Positions 21,555 to 33,441 of a stretch of 64,000 bases of DNA are shown piece after piece. The notes beneath the pieces are model-generated. The model did no database searches, had not been told where the DNA came from, and saw nothing but the letters and a program-made list of their open reading frames with translations. The position numbers were made by a program, and so were the translations under genes. Within the stretch, counting starts at the first letter, position 1. Each line of letters begins with the position of its first letter. Origin of the DNA: Dermanyssus gallinae (lineage: Eukaryota; Arthropoda; Arachnida; Mesostigmata; Dermanyssidae); the NCBI GenBank assembly GCA_003439945.1, contig QVRM01000412.1:519001-583000 (forward strand), given 5' to 3'.

Positions 21555-21780
21555 TTAGTTAAACGGCGCCTGTACGCGCGTCTTCTTCTGGACCACGTTG
21601 TAATGGCATTCGATCTCGAGTCATCTCGCGTTTGGGGCAAGGATGCACTCAAACTGACAAACGAGCTTGGGAAGAGGCTCTTTGAGGCCACAGATCGGAG
21701 CCAAGATTGACCGCGTTCCTCCGACAGAGAGTGTCATTGGAACCACAGAGAGGCAACGTCAATATGATGTTGAGTGGCCA
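21555..21780 (+). pseudogene. LINE C-terminal fragment, family L-A, copy 1
   Basis: The plus strand reads KRRLYARLLLDHVVMAFDLE, KDALKLTNELGKRLFEATD and, after a frameshift, FLRQRVSLEPQRGNVNMM. The same protein blocks recur on the minus strand at 30421-30640 (ALKLTKELGKKLFEAT, LELQRGNAKMM). FLRQRLS...QRGN recurs at 27309. This is the terminal region of a non-LTR retrotransposon polyprotein family that ends in FLxQRLSxxxQRGNAxSxxG. Confidence 0.55.
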
Positions 21781-22695
21781 CCGACACTCAAACTATAATA
21801 CAAAAAAATAAGCAATAAACTAGATGTTATATAAGCAATATATCAGTAATTGTGATACATGCACATGTTAATGATAAACCCTTGTTTGAAAAATCTATCG
21901 AGTATACATACAGTCATCATGATACGCGCATGATCTATATAGAGATGCATAATCTATTTAAAATACATCGGGCCTATTCTCGGCGTCTCGGCATAGCAGT
22001 CGTCGGCAGATGCATCCTAAAATCGAATCAGCGGCGGATAGCGTCATCATTACACGGTAAAGGCTAGCGTCATATGTATCGAGTTACAGCGGATAGAGTC
22101 TATTCTCCTAGAGAGAGCGGGTGAGGAAATGGCAAACACATAACAGGCGTACCCGAAAAATCCGCCCGCGTACTTTTCTTTCGTACAACTTGCGGCTACA
22201 CGCTCACGATTGCTTCGAAGAGCTTTGATCCACCGTTGCCGATGAAGCCCCATCTGGGGTAGCGCGTACAGAGGGTACAGAAAAATTAGCTGTGGAAAGT
22301 TCAATCTGTACGAGAAACCCCGTGATGAAGACGTCCAAAGACAGCAAAGATGTGAGGCTCCTGAGAGGGCTGCGATTGACGGAAACTCAAACATAACATA
22401 TGCATCGCTAGGGTTTGGACGCCTCAAGTCCGTCCACAATATCTTCCTGCAAGACCACCCCCGACTCAGCAAAACATCTGCTCAGGCGTTAGCTACCTCG
22501 TAAATTAACACATGACAAAACAGAGGCGTGGCTCTGTCTGGCTTGTGAGTGTCTGACAAAATTAGATATATAGATAAGCAGAGACATGGGTAGAAGGATT
22601 AAACATTTTCTGGCAACGACTTTTGCAGCTGCAAAAAGAATCATAAGCTAAAGTAGCTATATCGACGCTACTCACAGAAGAGACTTGCTGCAAAT

Positions 22696-23064
22696 ATGAT
22701 AGAAAAACGTTTACTATTCTTATTTCTAGTAGGAAAAAAAACACAACAAAGCACCTTTACTGAACAATTAGATGAAGAGGAGAGTACATCAAGTATTGAC
22801 TGCATATTCTCTTCGGCCTTGGCTGCCATGTTTTATGACAACAAACTACGCAGCAAAATAGCCCTCGTGAATTCGGATACCTGTCCCCAAATCTTGCGTG
22901 ATTTCCGACAACTGCGAGCACAAAGACTGATGAAACACAAGCAGTGCTTGCTGAGCAAGATAGAGGTAGTTGTTACATTGAAAGAGATAGGATCCATGCG
23001 TTCGCACAATGTTCTCGCACTGACAATGCCTCTGAGTAATGTGAAGCGGGCCGCCAGCCCGTGA
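22696..23064 (+). CDS. Unidentified 122-codon ORF
   Basis: The plus-strand frame with ATG has balanced composition (EQLDEEESTSSIDCIFSSAL, ILRDFRQLRAQRLMKHKQCL). A pyrimidine-rich TTCTTATTTCTAG just inside it could be a splice acceptor. No similarity recognised. No promoter or partner exon was found. Confidence 0.2.
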   Translation: MIEKRLLFLFLVGKKTQQSTFTEQLDEEESTSSIDCIFSSALAAMFYDNKLRSKIALVNSDTCPQILRDFRQLRAQRLMKHKQCLLSKIEVVVTLKEIGSMRSHNVLALTMPLSNVKRAASP

Positions 23065-23419
23065 CGTCCGCTCTGTTCTTGTATCGATATACAAGCGTTA
23101 TTATACCTGCTGGAACGCCTCCACCTTTATATCTACGAGTATCTTAAACATTTTCAGACGTTCTGACAAAAAAGGCCAACCTATTGTAAAACATCGGGAG
23201 AATAAACCCAGCTGGTATGAAATTTTAGTTTGTTCTTAAGTCCGAGAACACCTACTAAATGATGTAGACGTTTCCAAAAGAATATCGTCCTGTGGTACCA
23301 AAGTCTACCAGCTTAGCACTCACGTTGTGCTGTCGCCCATAACATAGGCAACAATGGCGTTCTCCGTTTTTACTTATGCTGAGCATGTTTTGAAATACAT
23401 ACGCATAGATTATAATACT

Positions 23420-23462
<43 letters not shown>

Positions 23463-23477
23463 GCGGCACGAGGCACG

Positions 23478-23510
23478 TTTCGATAGACGTACGCATATAT
23501 TCTATTACTA

Positions 23511-23547
<37 letters not shown>

Positions 23548-23583
23548 TAGTAATAGGATCTATGCGTATGTATATCGAAACAT
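23478..23583. repeat. Inverted repeat around a TA array
   Basis: The left arm TTTCGATAGACGTACGCATA...CTATTACTAC is mirrored right of the TA array (23513-23545) as GTAGTAATAGGATCTATGCG...TATCGAAAC, with about four mismatches in 35. A third, direct partial copy (ATACATACGCATAGAT) is at 23395-23410. Confidence 0.65.
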
Positions 23584-23645
23584 TTGCACTATAAAACCTT
23601 AATCTTTAGAAAAGTATTTAATTATTTGACAGACAATTTGAAACG

Positions 23646-23690
<45 letters not shown>

Positions 23691-23920
23691 TTGTGTGTTA
23701 CTACAGATGCTGCTACTAACCAGCAAGAAACGGCTGACCACGCAAACGCGGTGCTGACCGTCGACAAGAAACGCCGTCATCACGAGTGCTTGTATGTAAT
23801 CCAGTTAATGCTAGTCAGCGATACTGCTAGCTCATCATACTTCTAATTCGTATTTTAATGTAATAAGCAATGACTGCGGTCAGCGGGTGGATAGAGTGGA
23901 GGGAAGGTTGCCGACCGGCA

Positions 23921-24100
23921 AGCCCGGTGGCGTGGTGGGTGCATTCGTCTGCGCCTCGCGACCGGAGGAGACACATAGAAGATGCGCGGGTTCGAGCCCC
24001 ACTGTTACACATTTGTATTTATGGGGGTAGTCCGTCTGTGAAGCAATGCACAAAGCAGTCCCATGGACGTTAAAGCTTGGCTGAGGGTCAGCCCCGAAAG
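23921..24100 (+). repeat. tRNA-derived SINE (family S1), copy 2
   Basis: A-box-like TGGCGTGGTGG is at 23928-23938 and B box GGTTCGAGCCC at 23989-23999. The body runs to GGGTCAGCCCCGAAAG. An insertion before the B box (AGAAGATG) distinguishes it from copies 3 and 4. A second tRNA-like B box follows directly downstream. Confidence 0.8.
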
Positions 24101-24180
24101 GATTTAGACCGGAGACTGCCGGTGCAAAATAAGTTGGTCGCGGGTTGGATCCCGCCGCGAAACACACTGCGCACAGACAC
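24101..24180 (+). repeat. Second tRNA-like unit abutting SINE S1 copy 2
   Basis: GCGGGTTGGATCCCGC forms a T-arm-like hairpin, and GGTTGGATCCC differs from a consensus B box at one base. It lies immediately after the S1 copy. It could be part of a dimeric SINE or a second, unrelated insertion. Confidence 0.35.
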
Positions 24181-24189
24181 CATTTCAAA

Positions 24190-24465
24190 ACAGTCCTCCC
24201 TATGATTTGCAGGTTTAAGTTTTATAGTTACTCTAAATAACAAATAGTTCATAGTTCTGTTACTAACTACTACAACTACAGCTGCTGCTACTACTTACTG
24301 GTACTATCATAGGAAGCAACGCTATGATTATGAACAGCATTCACTACATTAATAATTAATTATATAATAAATTATTAAATATAATAATTTTTCTACAGTT
24401 CTTTTTACTACTGCTGCTACTACCGGTGGTATCTAGCACTGCGATAACAACGGCTGTGGTCGGCT

Positions 24466-24496
<31 letters not shown>

Positions 24497-25950
24497 CAAT
24501 CCTTTTTTAACTTTCAATTCAAAATGTGCGTTTTTATTGACATCATACATATTTGTAGATTTAGTTATTCCGTAGCTCTAATGCCCGTGCACGATTTAGC
24601 ACTGACACATCCAATCGTCATCGACTTGGAAAAGATATATTGTATGTAAACACACGTTCTTGGCATGTCTGTGCCTGGACTGCGATACATAATTAGTAAC
24701 TTTTAAAAGGCTTGTATTTTACTGACCGGTCTAGTTCCAACCTAATTCAAACGGCCAGCGTCGGACGATCAGATGCTTTACAATTGGGAACATTTGCTCC
24801 TCAGAGACCATATGACAATAGTAGTATAGTAATGTTATAACAACAACAGTTACATCTAGTAGTCTTCATCATTTTGTCAGCTGAGTTTATAGTTAGTACT
24901 TTACGTAGTCAGTTTAACGCATGACGTGACTCACACAATCCTCCTGTTCCTTGTGTCATTCGAAGACATGGACGACAGGACTTCACCGGTAATTGCGTAT
25001 CCAGACATGGACAAGGTGAGAAGATTTAGTCAACCGCTATGCTCGAGGATGAGCCTAAATGGGGGCAGCAGGGCACCAGACTGGTAGAAGGGATAATGAG
25101 AAAGAAAGCGAACTGGAAAGACATCGAACTGAACGGGTGAGCCGACGACGAAGAGATGGAATTTAGCGGCTGGAACCAACATTTGAATGGGACACAATTA
25201 TAAACGGACCGCATAGAAGAACTTCCATTTTCAGCGAAATATAACAAAACTAGTTTCCGATGAAAATAGTTGTAAAAATATATTCACAAAAAAAAAGTCA
25301 GTTCAATGCATGTTCAAAAACACATACAACTGCGCTACGAACTGCACGGACCGCGTATATTGGCGAGTGCTTGTAAAATATATTAAAGATTCTTTTCAAC
25401 GTCATTCTTCATATATATTTTTATATATATATATATATATATATTATATGTGTGCTGTGCCTGCCTTGCTGAGCAATCATCATTGCTGTAGCAGCGCACC
25501 AGCACTTGCTGGCTACTCGAGCAAAGAAATGATGTCAGTGTCGCTTAGCGCTGCGATGTGCGCTCTCGTCTGGCGAGCTTTAACCGTCGGCGACTCTCAC
25601 TCTGTGGTTGGCGAATGTATAGTGGTACAATTGTTGAATAGTTTTATAACTATAGTGGTGAATGGTCGCTGTTCAGCGCACTGTACGAATTCGATTTTGG
25701 CTGTATTGTCGACCTTGGATGTGCTATGAAGCTTCTGAAGCGGAACAGTGTGTCTCTCACTTTTCTGCTCGAACTCCGCCCGTCGTTCAAGAAGACAAAC
25801 TAACAAGAGAGGCGCCGGTAAATAAAATACGTGCACATGCGATCCGTCAGCATCGCCGGACAACAGTTACGCCTGTCGAAGAGCGATGCAATGAAGAACT
25901 CAGACACACAACTGTCGATAGCAGAAAGAAGTGCGTCAAGGAAGAGGATG
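24190..25950. other. No gene found
   Basis: AT-rich stretch at 24340-24400, TA arrays at 24470-24496 and near 25420, otherwise unrecognised sequence. Confidence 0.5.
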
Positions 25951-25957
25951 CTGTGCC

Positions 25958-26125
25958 GAGCCCGGTGACGTGGTGGATACATTCGTCTGCGCCTCGTGAC
26001 CGGAGGAGACACATAGGTGCGCGGGTTCGAGCCCCATCGTTGCACACGTTGTATTTATGGGGGTCCGTCTATGAAGCAATGCGAAAAGCAGTCCCATTGA
26101 TGTAAAATCTTGGCTGAGAGTCGCC
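25958..26125 (+). repeat. tRNA-derived SINE (family S1), copy 3
   Basis: GAGCCCGGTGACGTGGTGG, ACACATAGGTGCGCGGGTTC and the TTTATGGGGGTCC body match the other copies. The 3' part decays after TTGGCTGAG. Confidence 0.75.
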
Positions 26126-26514
26126 ACACAAAGTATATAAAGAAGAGGATGATGACAAACGACAACAAAAACGGCGAAACGCAGACTTAGATGATGAGAG
26201 ACAGCCAGACATAAACGACAACATATCCTTAGAGATAGGCATCTAGAGACAGAGATCTAGAGGGATTCATAGATGAGTAACGTTTTTAAAGTTCCGCACG
26301 ATAGCAAGCGCGACATTGAGAAGCTCTTCCATTTAGATGTCTCCCATTCAGACGGCGACCGCCATCCCCATTAGCGTCGACAGTGCTATGAGAGCGGCCT
26401 TGGCAGATAATCAGAGCAACGCTTGTCTAACCTTCGAACCTGGTCGTTTAAACTCAACACTCCGTTTAGATGCCAAATTTAGGCTATTCTACCGACGTGT
26501 AAAATAACTGTAGG

Positions 26515-26565
<51 letters not shown>

Positions 26566-26566
26566 A

Positions 26567-26760
26567 TGTGGCAGTGGTACACTCCTTTCAAAAGGTGGTG
26601 GAACCCACCAGAAAAAAAAAGATTTGCTTTTTAATGGAATTAGAGCAGGAAACGCCTCGTTTATGAGTGACGGTGATTTTACAAATTTTGTCGTTAACAG
26701 ACGAGGTGCGTTAGCGGCTGATGGACACTCTGTATCTCTGTGTGTTGCTTATGTCCTTGT
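26567..26760 (+). mobile_element. Related non-autonomous DNA element fragment
   Basis: It follows a TA array. TTTTTAATGGAATTAGAGCA, GGAAACGCCTCGTTTATGAG and TGACGGTGATTTTACAAATT align in order with the element at 20912. The right boundary is unclear. Confidence 0.35.
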
Positions 26761-27206
26761 TATCCTTGGTATCACGGCCGTTTGACATCGGGGCGGGAGG
26801 AACGGCTTACAGCAATCATATCACGGATCGAACCACCATCGATTTAATATGAATGAATGTGCATTTTCCTGAGTGGTTTATATTTAGTGGCGTTATGGCA
26901 TATTTTACTAGCATTAACGGCGACAGCTCAAACGTAAGACATCACAGGATCCCGATTTCTTTAAACTTTCCTCAACGCGACTATTTCGCTTTCCAAGCCT
27001 TACGAACATACAAAAATCTTCGGTTTCTCAACCAACGATTTCGTTCTGTTACAATCGCACAGATTATAAAGTAATATCCACCAGCCAGTCGCGTTGTTAT
27101 GATAAACATAGTAATTTAACTCTTCATCCTAAACAGGACATTTCCGGCCCGCATTTCATTATTTTTTTTTAATAAATTTTATCTCATACAGTTTATACTG
27201 CCAACC

Positions 27207-27248
<42 letters not shown>

Positions 27249-27308
27249 TACTTTTTATTTATCAATATATATTACAATATTGCGTAAGTGAACGTGTTAA
27301 TGTTCAGC

Positions 27309-27777
27309 CTAGAACAGCCCTGGTCTGCACCATTCGTCAAGCGATCCCAAAATTGAGATCGCGTTGCCCCGCTGGACATCCATGGAAAGTCGCTGGCGTA
27401 AGAATTGTGCGGCTCTCTTGTCCCCAGTAGTTATCTTCCAACGTTCGCCCAATTTAGTAAGTAGTCTCTCAGTCAGGGGGCGCGGTTGTCCTAAGGTCTC
27501 GAAGGCTACTGGGCTGAAGTTATGAGCTCTTGTCAGTTCGGCAAATTTGTTCACCTTTTTCTGCCAAGGTCGCAGCGTTACCCGCTCTAAGTGAACCGAA
27601 ACCGACTATTGAGGGAAAAAGTGAGTCGGTTACGGTGGCGTCCCTTGCATGTTTTAGCCGAGTTCTAGTAGAGTCATTGTAAGCTTGATCAGTAAGTAAA
27701 CGATCAGTAAGTAAACGAACGGGCCAACAATTCACTCTGAGATGTAATGCCTTTTGGTAAAGTTCCAAGAACCGCAA
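27309..27777 (-). pseudogene. LINE C-terminal fragment, family L-A, copy 2
   Basis: Two overlapping minus-strand frames joined by a frameshift near 27530 read HARDATVTDSLFPSI, AGNAATLAEKG, NKFAELTRAHNFSPVAFETL, TKLGERWKITTGDKRA and FLRQRLSMDVQRGNAISILG. This is the most intact end of the family. It is the region downstream of the RT that carries the VAxETxG and QRGNAxSxLG blocks. No RT core is present. Confidence 0.6.
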
Positions 27778-27819
27778 CCAAACTGCTCGTGGCTTGATCT
27801 CGCTATATCTATATATTTG

Positions 27820-27859
<40 letters not shown>

Positions 27860-27861
<2 letters not shown>

Positions 27862-28236
27862 ACGGAAAGCAAGTTAACATCGATGCTAAATGTCGAATCA
27901 AGGGAAATGTGCATAAGTGGTTAGTGGAATTCCACCTCCTCGTGCATCGGAAGCCTGGCTGTTTGAACTATTGCACAAATCCCTACCTTCCACCACTACG
28001 GCCAAGTACAGTGACGTTTTCCAAAGCAACATTTGGTTTTATCTATCTGGCTTTACGTTAGATTAGACAGATAGTTGCAGGACGTTAGGCACGAATTACG
28101 GGACGATTTACAGAATTAGCAATTCAATTGTAGGCGTACATAATGCACATATGGCTTCCGCCGCTGCGTACCGCTTGTTGTACTGCTAGCAAAGCAGATA
28201 GAAGAGCTATCGCATCAAATCAAGCAAATCTGTTTA

Positions 28237-28305
<69 letters not shown>

Positions 28306-28552
28306 GAGAGAGTACCCTCAACAATGAGAAATGACGGTGCAGAATTGCCGTCATGTCAGGGATGACAGTGCGTAGATCACGCAAAGCCTTTCCTGACTCA
28401 TTGATAATGCGTAAAGCACGACAATGACAGTGCAGAAAGATGCTAAATTGTGCATTGTTTCGACGGCAGGGTAGGTAGATTATGCACGATGACGGTCATT
28501 ATGCACGGTTATTGCCGCCTTGTGTAGGCAACACACGTGTGCAACAGAATGC

Positions 28553-28588
<36 letters not shown>

Positions 28589-29130
28589 CTGATTTTGTCC
28601 ACTACTTCCGCTTCGCTTAAGTATCGTTGTCTAGTAATGCCAAATCAAACATGCCTTAATCTCAGTCTCAATATATGTAAACCTTCCAAATCACAACGGG
28701 TATATCTTGCATAAGAATATCTTGCTCAAAGTGAAAACGACTCCTGTCGGCAGCGTGATTGGTTGGTCAGTTGATGTCTGTCTCAATGTCTCCTGCGTGC
28801 TCTGAAGTGGTTTAGCTTTGTCATGAAGAAAAAACCTCACTAATTTATCATGCTCTCACCGCAGTTGCAACGCATTTACAACGGACCGACAAATAAATAT
28901 GTGCATGGCAATATATATATATATATATATACTTGAGTACTGTGTACTACACAGGTGTTGTATATATGCAGGTATAAGAGCTGTATTTTTGCGTAAACTT
29001 CCATTCTGTGTATACGCACGTATTCGCTGTATACTGTACTCAAATGATTATATGCTGCCACTAGGATACTGTCGGAAGGATCCTAAATGTCTCAACATAC
29101 TCGCTTATGGTCCTGCTCTAAGCGTTCCTG
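27860..29130. other. No gene found
   Basis: TA arrays at 28241 and 28556 plus a 28320-28500 segment where GATGACAGTGC and ATGACGGTGC-like words recur irregularly. An inverted ACTTGAGTAC/GTACTCAAAT pair lies near 28930 and 29035. Confidence 0.45.
28241..28301. repeat. (TA)n microsatellite followed by (GA)n
   Basis: 60 bp of TA, then CAGAGAGAGAG. Confidence 0.95.
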
Positions 29131-29132
29131 AC

Positions 29133-29164
<32 letters not shown>

Positions 29165-29199
29165 AATAGTAAATCCATCATCGACCATGTGTAGCGTAT

Positions 29200-29227
29200 A
29201 TAATGCATACAATACGCGATATATATG

Positions 29228-29289
<62 letters not shown>

Positions 29290-29312
29290 ACCGCGTATTG
29301 TATGCATTACGT
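29200..29312. repeat. Inverted repeat around a TA array
   Basis: AATGCATACAATACGCG before the TA array 29219-29286 is mirrored as CGCGTATTGTATGCATT after it. A 17-bp perfect arm separated by the array. Confidence 0.7.
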
Positions 29313-29965
29313 TTCACTTCCTTTGTTGTGCTCTCTTGTGTATGAATGAATAAATGTTCGTGTATGAAGAGCTCGTGGCCGGAAGCGAGCGGGCGAGAGA
29401 AAGCAGGTCCTTAGCAGGCTTGTGCCTTGTGACTATTCGCTAAGGGCAGCGGGCGGAATCGAGCCATTTTTCTTATCAAACTCGTACGCCAACAGCACAC
29501 AGGGTGAACAACAGGTAGGGTAAACACCGCGGCGGTGGCTGTCGTTGTGGTAGGAGGTGGCGCTTGGCGTCATCATCAGCGGTAGGCGACAAATAGGCAT
29601 AGGAAAAGAAAGGGGGGGGGGAGAAATAGAGAGTGGAAGGGTGAGCGGGGGGAAGAGATACCCTGCTCCCCCGAATGAGCGATTGATGATAACGTGACGG
29701 CCCCGTGCGCGCGCGATGAAGCGATGGAGCGATAAGAGCGGGGGACGGCGACCAGCGTCGGCTCCTCGGGCCGGCTCTCGTAGACTCTAAAGACTCTAAA
29801 ACTCCAGTCAGCCTGGGCAAACTGGACAGCCGGATGATTTACACCACCACCACCAGCGCAGACCGTCTAATCGGTCGCTTGGTTGGTTGCTCGGTCGGTC
29901 GCCTGCCTACCGACGACGAATCCTGCCTCGTCATTGACCCATTTCGAAATAAGAACGACCGCGCT

Positions 29966-29966
29966 A

Positions 29967-30035
<69 letters not shown>

Positions 30036-30066
30036 GATAATGATAATGATAATGATAATGATAATG

Positions 30067-30162
<96 letters not shown>
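29966..30162. repeat. Compound microsatellite (AAT)n-(AATGAT)n-(AAT)n
   Basis: About 15 AAT units, then about 13 hexamer units AATGAT, then about 24 AAT units. The order is symmetrical, with the variant confined to the centre. Open frames through it (poly-Asn, Asp-Asn or poly-Tyr) are artefacts. Confidence 0.95.
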
Positions 30163-30420
30163 TTTGTTAGGACAATACAATTGTGAGGTGTGAATGTGAA
30201 ATCCTCGTTATTTCAGGGTTACATACTGTTGGGTTTACAACATTTTTTTTCGAGTTTTATAATGATTCTTCACGGACAAAACCGAAAAAACTTTTTGTAG
30301 CCCTATATTTGTTTATTATTAGCATTATGTACATGCATCATAATTATAAATATATTAACTATATAACATCACATACATTATTGCTTTTAATATTAGTATT
30401 ATTATTATTGCTTGACCACT

Positions 30421-31100
30421 CTACATCATCTTGGCGTTGCCTCTCTGAAGCTCCAATGACACCGGCTCTGTCGGAGGAACGCGGTCGATCTTCGGCTCCG
30501 CTGTAGCCTCAAAGAGCTTTTTCCCTAGTTCTTTTGTCAGTTTGAGTGCATTCTTGTCCCTAACGCCAGATAACTCGAGACCAAACGCCATTACCGCGTG
30601 GTCCTCAAGAAGATGCGCGTGTAGGCGCCGTTTGTGCATCTCCCGTCGGTGAATGATGTGGCCGATGCCCGCGCTGGCTAGCGCACGATAGCCGAGAGCG
30701 TACGTGTCGGGAATGACAGTGACTTCCTACGCCAGCGGCCAATTGAGGTCCCAGTTCCGACTGGTAAGGCCATCCAGTCGACGTCTGTCGTCCCCCTGCA
30801 GTCCACCAGACTCTAGTGTGACGCGGTAGCCGGCTTGTCGAAAAGCGCGCCCGAGGTTGTCATTGATAGCATCGTGGCGGCCCTGCGTAAGCTCCGCCAG
30901 GTTAGTGCAGCTAAGCCGGTGCATTTCGCGCTCATCGTTCCACCGTTCCACCGCATGGACATTCTTCTCCCTGCCAAACATGGCAATGCCAAGTCTGAGA
31001 CCACTGGCGACACGGAACTGATCGTCGGCCAGCTTACTGCCGACGAGCTCGGACGGAAACACGTCGAGCCACGCTCCGTCACTGAGCCAGTCTGATTCCC
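30421..31100 (-). pseudogene. LINE C-terminal fragment, family L-A, copy 3
   Basis: The minus strand reads WLDVFPSELVGSKLADDQFR, VASGLRLGIAMFG, EMHRLSCTNLAELTQGRHDA, LESGGLQGDDRRRLDGLTSR, a TAG where a Trp is expected, and then EVTVIPDTYALGYRALASAG and ALKLTKELGKKLFEAT. Block order matches the post-RT part of invertebrate LINE polyproteins (SKLxxxxxRVAxxLRLG, GRHxxxN, GxxRxDGxT, WDVTVxDT). The zinc-binding cysteines are largely lost. It abuts the hairpin-tailed repeat at 31187. Confidence 0.6.
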
Positions 31101-31186
31101 TCGCAGAGTCTCTCGTCGAAGAAAATATATGGCCTCCGATTTTAAGAGTGAGAAATCGCCGGTTCGATCCCTGTTGTTGATGGAAT

Positions 31187-31405
31187 TTTCTTTGACCGAT
31201 GCTTATTGAGAATAGATGATAAACCATACCGCTGAGAGTCAGCGGCCATGCTGCCACAAGGACTGTTGGGGAAACCCTAGATATCTTAACATGTCCGGCC
31301 CTCGGTGCATTGAAGATATACCCCAGGTTAAGTTCCAAGCCCGTAGGGGATGGAGGATAGTCTAGAATTAAAAACAACCTCCTTAAAAAATGTTTTTAAT
31401 TCTAG
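31187..31405 (+). repeat. Dispersed repeat R1 with 15-bp terminal hairpin, copy 1
   Basis: Similar by eye along its whole length to 42585-42825 and, more weakly, to 6831-6975. It ends in a perfect 15-bp inverted repeat (31362-31376 with 31391-31405, CTAGAATTAAAAACA and its complement). No coding capacity. A B-box-like GGTTCGATCCC lies just upstream, in the 31160-31175 area. Confidence 0.65.
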
Positions 31406-31712
31406 TGAGGCTGGCTATCGGCCCTGGTCCATTAGAGGAACAACTTGAACAACATATGCTGGAGCAATACATGACCACAAAAATTAGAAGTGGCTTCGAT
31501 TAGTCCTCCCTCACAAAGATGTTGTGCGGCGTAGTTAGCCGCGCAGGATACCTTTAGTGGGGGCTAGCATGGGGGCTGTTTAGCTTGGGGTTCTACAGTG
31601 TCTTGCACCACAGCGCCCTTTCATCTGCCCTCTGTGGGGATAATACTGCCCCAATCGCATCATGCTGATGAAAACCGCTCGGAGCACTTAATGAAATACA
31701 TGGTAAACCTCA

Positions 31713-31713
31713 C

Positions 31714-31788
<75 letters not shown>
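31713..31788. repeat. (AAT)n microsatellite
   Basis: About 25 perfect units. Confidence 0.95.
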
Positions 31789-32255
31789 GTATCTCTAGCT
31801 ATCAAGAAGCTACCACTTCATTTCTATCATCTTGACCTATTGTCACTGGGTCCTATAAGTGCCGGTACCGCTTTTAAGTTTTTTAGGGATATCGCGAAAT
31901 GTACCGACGGAGGATATCACGGGCGACCGACACGATGATGCTACCGGCTGCTAGTAGAAGGAATGCGGCTTCGGTTATAGGCGCCATAAGTTGGCACTAA
32001 ATAAACTGGCAACAATGAAAACGTGAAACAAATGAAACAACACAATTGTAAGAAATAAATACTAATAGCAATAATCATTACTATTAGTATATTTATTCTA
32101 GTAATTAGGGGAATGGCCAGATAGATGCCTTCGATGACGGCGATAAAACCCCCGACAATAACATAATCGTGACATTCGACCTCGAAAGTCCGCAATGATG
32201 CTTAAAATATGTATGTTTATTGGACAGCGAAGCGTTTATATTTTGATGCATTTGT

Positions 32256-32776
32256 TTAGTTTATTGTTATTCTACAGTAAAGCTGAGAGTTTGGGGTTAT
32301 GTGAGAAGTGCAACATGTGGCGAATTTACGGCAGTTATTTATGCTTTTCGCATCATTCTCGACATTTTGATACACTTCGTGGTCTATTTCGGCAATACGT
32401 TCGCGAATACGATCTTTCAGTTCGGCTATTAATTCAGGGGTATCCCTGTGGGCGCGGTTCTTTACAAAACCCATTAACAGAATTGGTCCAAGGGGTTCAA
32501 ATTCGGGGATCTTACCGGCCAGTCAATGCCTTCGATTGATGAGATAACACGGTCCGGGAGTTTTGTGCGGACACTCCGCACCAACCATTGACCTTCTGCG
32601 GATATTGTGCTTTTTGGGGGGGTCATTCTTGTATTTTCGAAGCCCCAAATGCGAAATATTTGCCTATTCACATATCTATTAAGATTAAAGTTAGCCTCAT
32701 TGGAAATGAAGAAGGACTGGTTACTGCCGCCTGTGAGCAGCCATGTTCGTAACAGCTTCGTATAAACAAAGCACAC
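32256..32776 (-). pseudogene. IS630/Tc1/mariner superfamily transposase remnant, internally deleted
   Basis: The minus strand reads FISNEANFNLNRYVNRQIFR and IWGFENTR, then jumps to LVRSVRTKLPDRVISSIEG, DWPVRSPNLNPLDQF and, after a frameshift near 32474, KNRAHRDTPELIAELKDRIR and ERIAEIDHEVYQNV. This matches the C-terminal half of the arthropod DDE_3-type transposases usually written FSDEAHF...DWPPRSPDLTPLDFFLWGY. The segment between the RIWG and LVRS blocks, which should hold the second catalytic Asp, is missing. A palindromic TA array lies about 80 bp to the right (32850-32945). Confidence 0.75.
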
Positions 32777-32849
32777 GTTGCTGGATACAAGTATTGCTCC
32801 ATCACGTAATTACTCCTACACACTGTAGGCTATAACACTCTACACGAGT

Positions 32850-32859
32850 GGTTTCGAAT

Positions 32860-32937
<78 letters not shown>

Positions 32938-32945
32938 ATTCAGCC
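32850..32945. repeat. TA array with palindromic flanks
   Basis: GAATAAAATTATATA ... TATAATTTTATTC: the flanks of the 32865-32932 TA run are exact reverse complements. It is near the transposase remnant at 32256-32776. Confidence 0.7.
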
Positions 32946-33350
32946 AGAGAACAAATAGGATGACGCATCAGTTGACGGGGAACCTTTTGGTTTAGTGCCA
33001 CCACATTACTTAAAGTCTACATTATCAGCGACGAGGACGATACTATAGGGAATACGTTCCCCAATTTCGACGAAAATTGAGCAATACGTTAGCTTCACGT
33101 TTGTGTAACGGTACTTCGTTCTAGATGAGCCTATGCTGCGCCAGCGTGTAGGATAACCAGTGCCCGTACAGCTTAGTGGAGATAACTATACCATTAGATA
33201 CACTCGTATATTTATATATATATATACGTTTGAGATCATCATGAGCCGTATCAAGTGCACGGTGAGCTTTTGACTGCAAAACTCACGTTAAGCTCGTGCG
33301 ATGTTAAAATCCAGATTAAAGCCTTTTCAGCCAAACTACGTGTATACATA

Positions 33351-33441
33351 TCAATTAATCTTCAATATATTGGAGATAAAATCAATTAATCTTCAATATA
33401 TTGGAGATAAAATCATTTAATTTCCAAAAATTGGAGATAAA
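33351..33441 (+). repeat. Three tandem copies of a 31-bp unit
   Basis: TCAATTAATCTTCAATATAT plus TGGAGATAAAA is repeated at 33351 and 33382. A diverged third copy starts at 33413. Confidence 0.8.

Noticed and set aside
30727..31377. 216-codon minus-strand ORF as a host gene
   Set aside because: Its first part is repeat R1 and the rest is a LINE C-terminal fragment with a stop in the next block.
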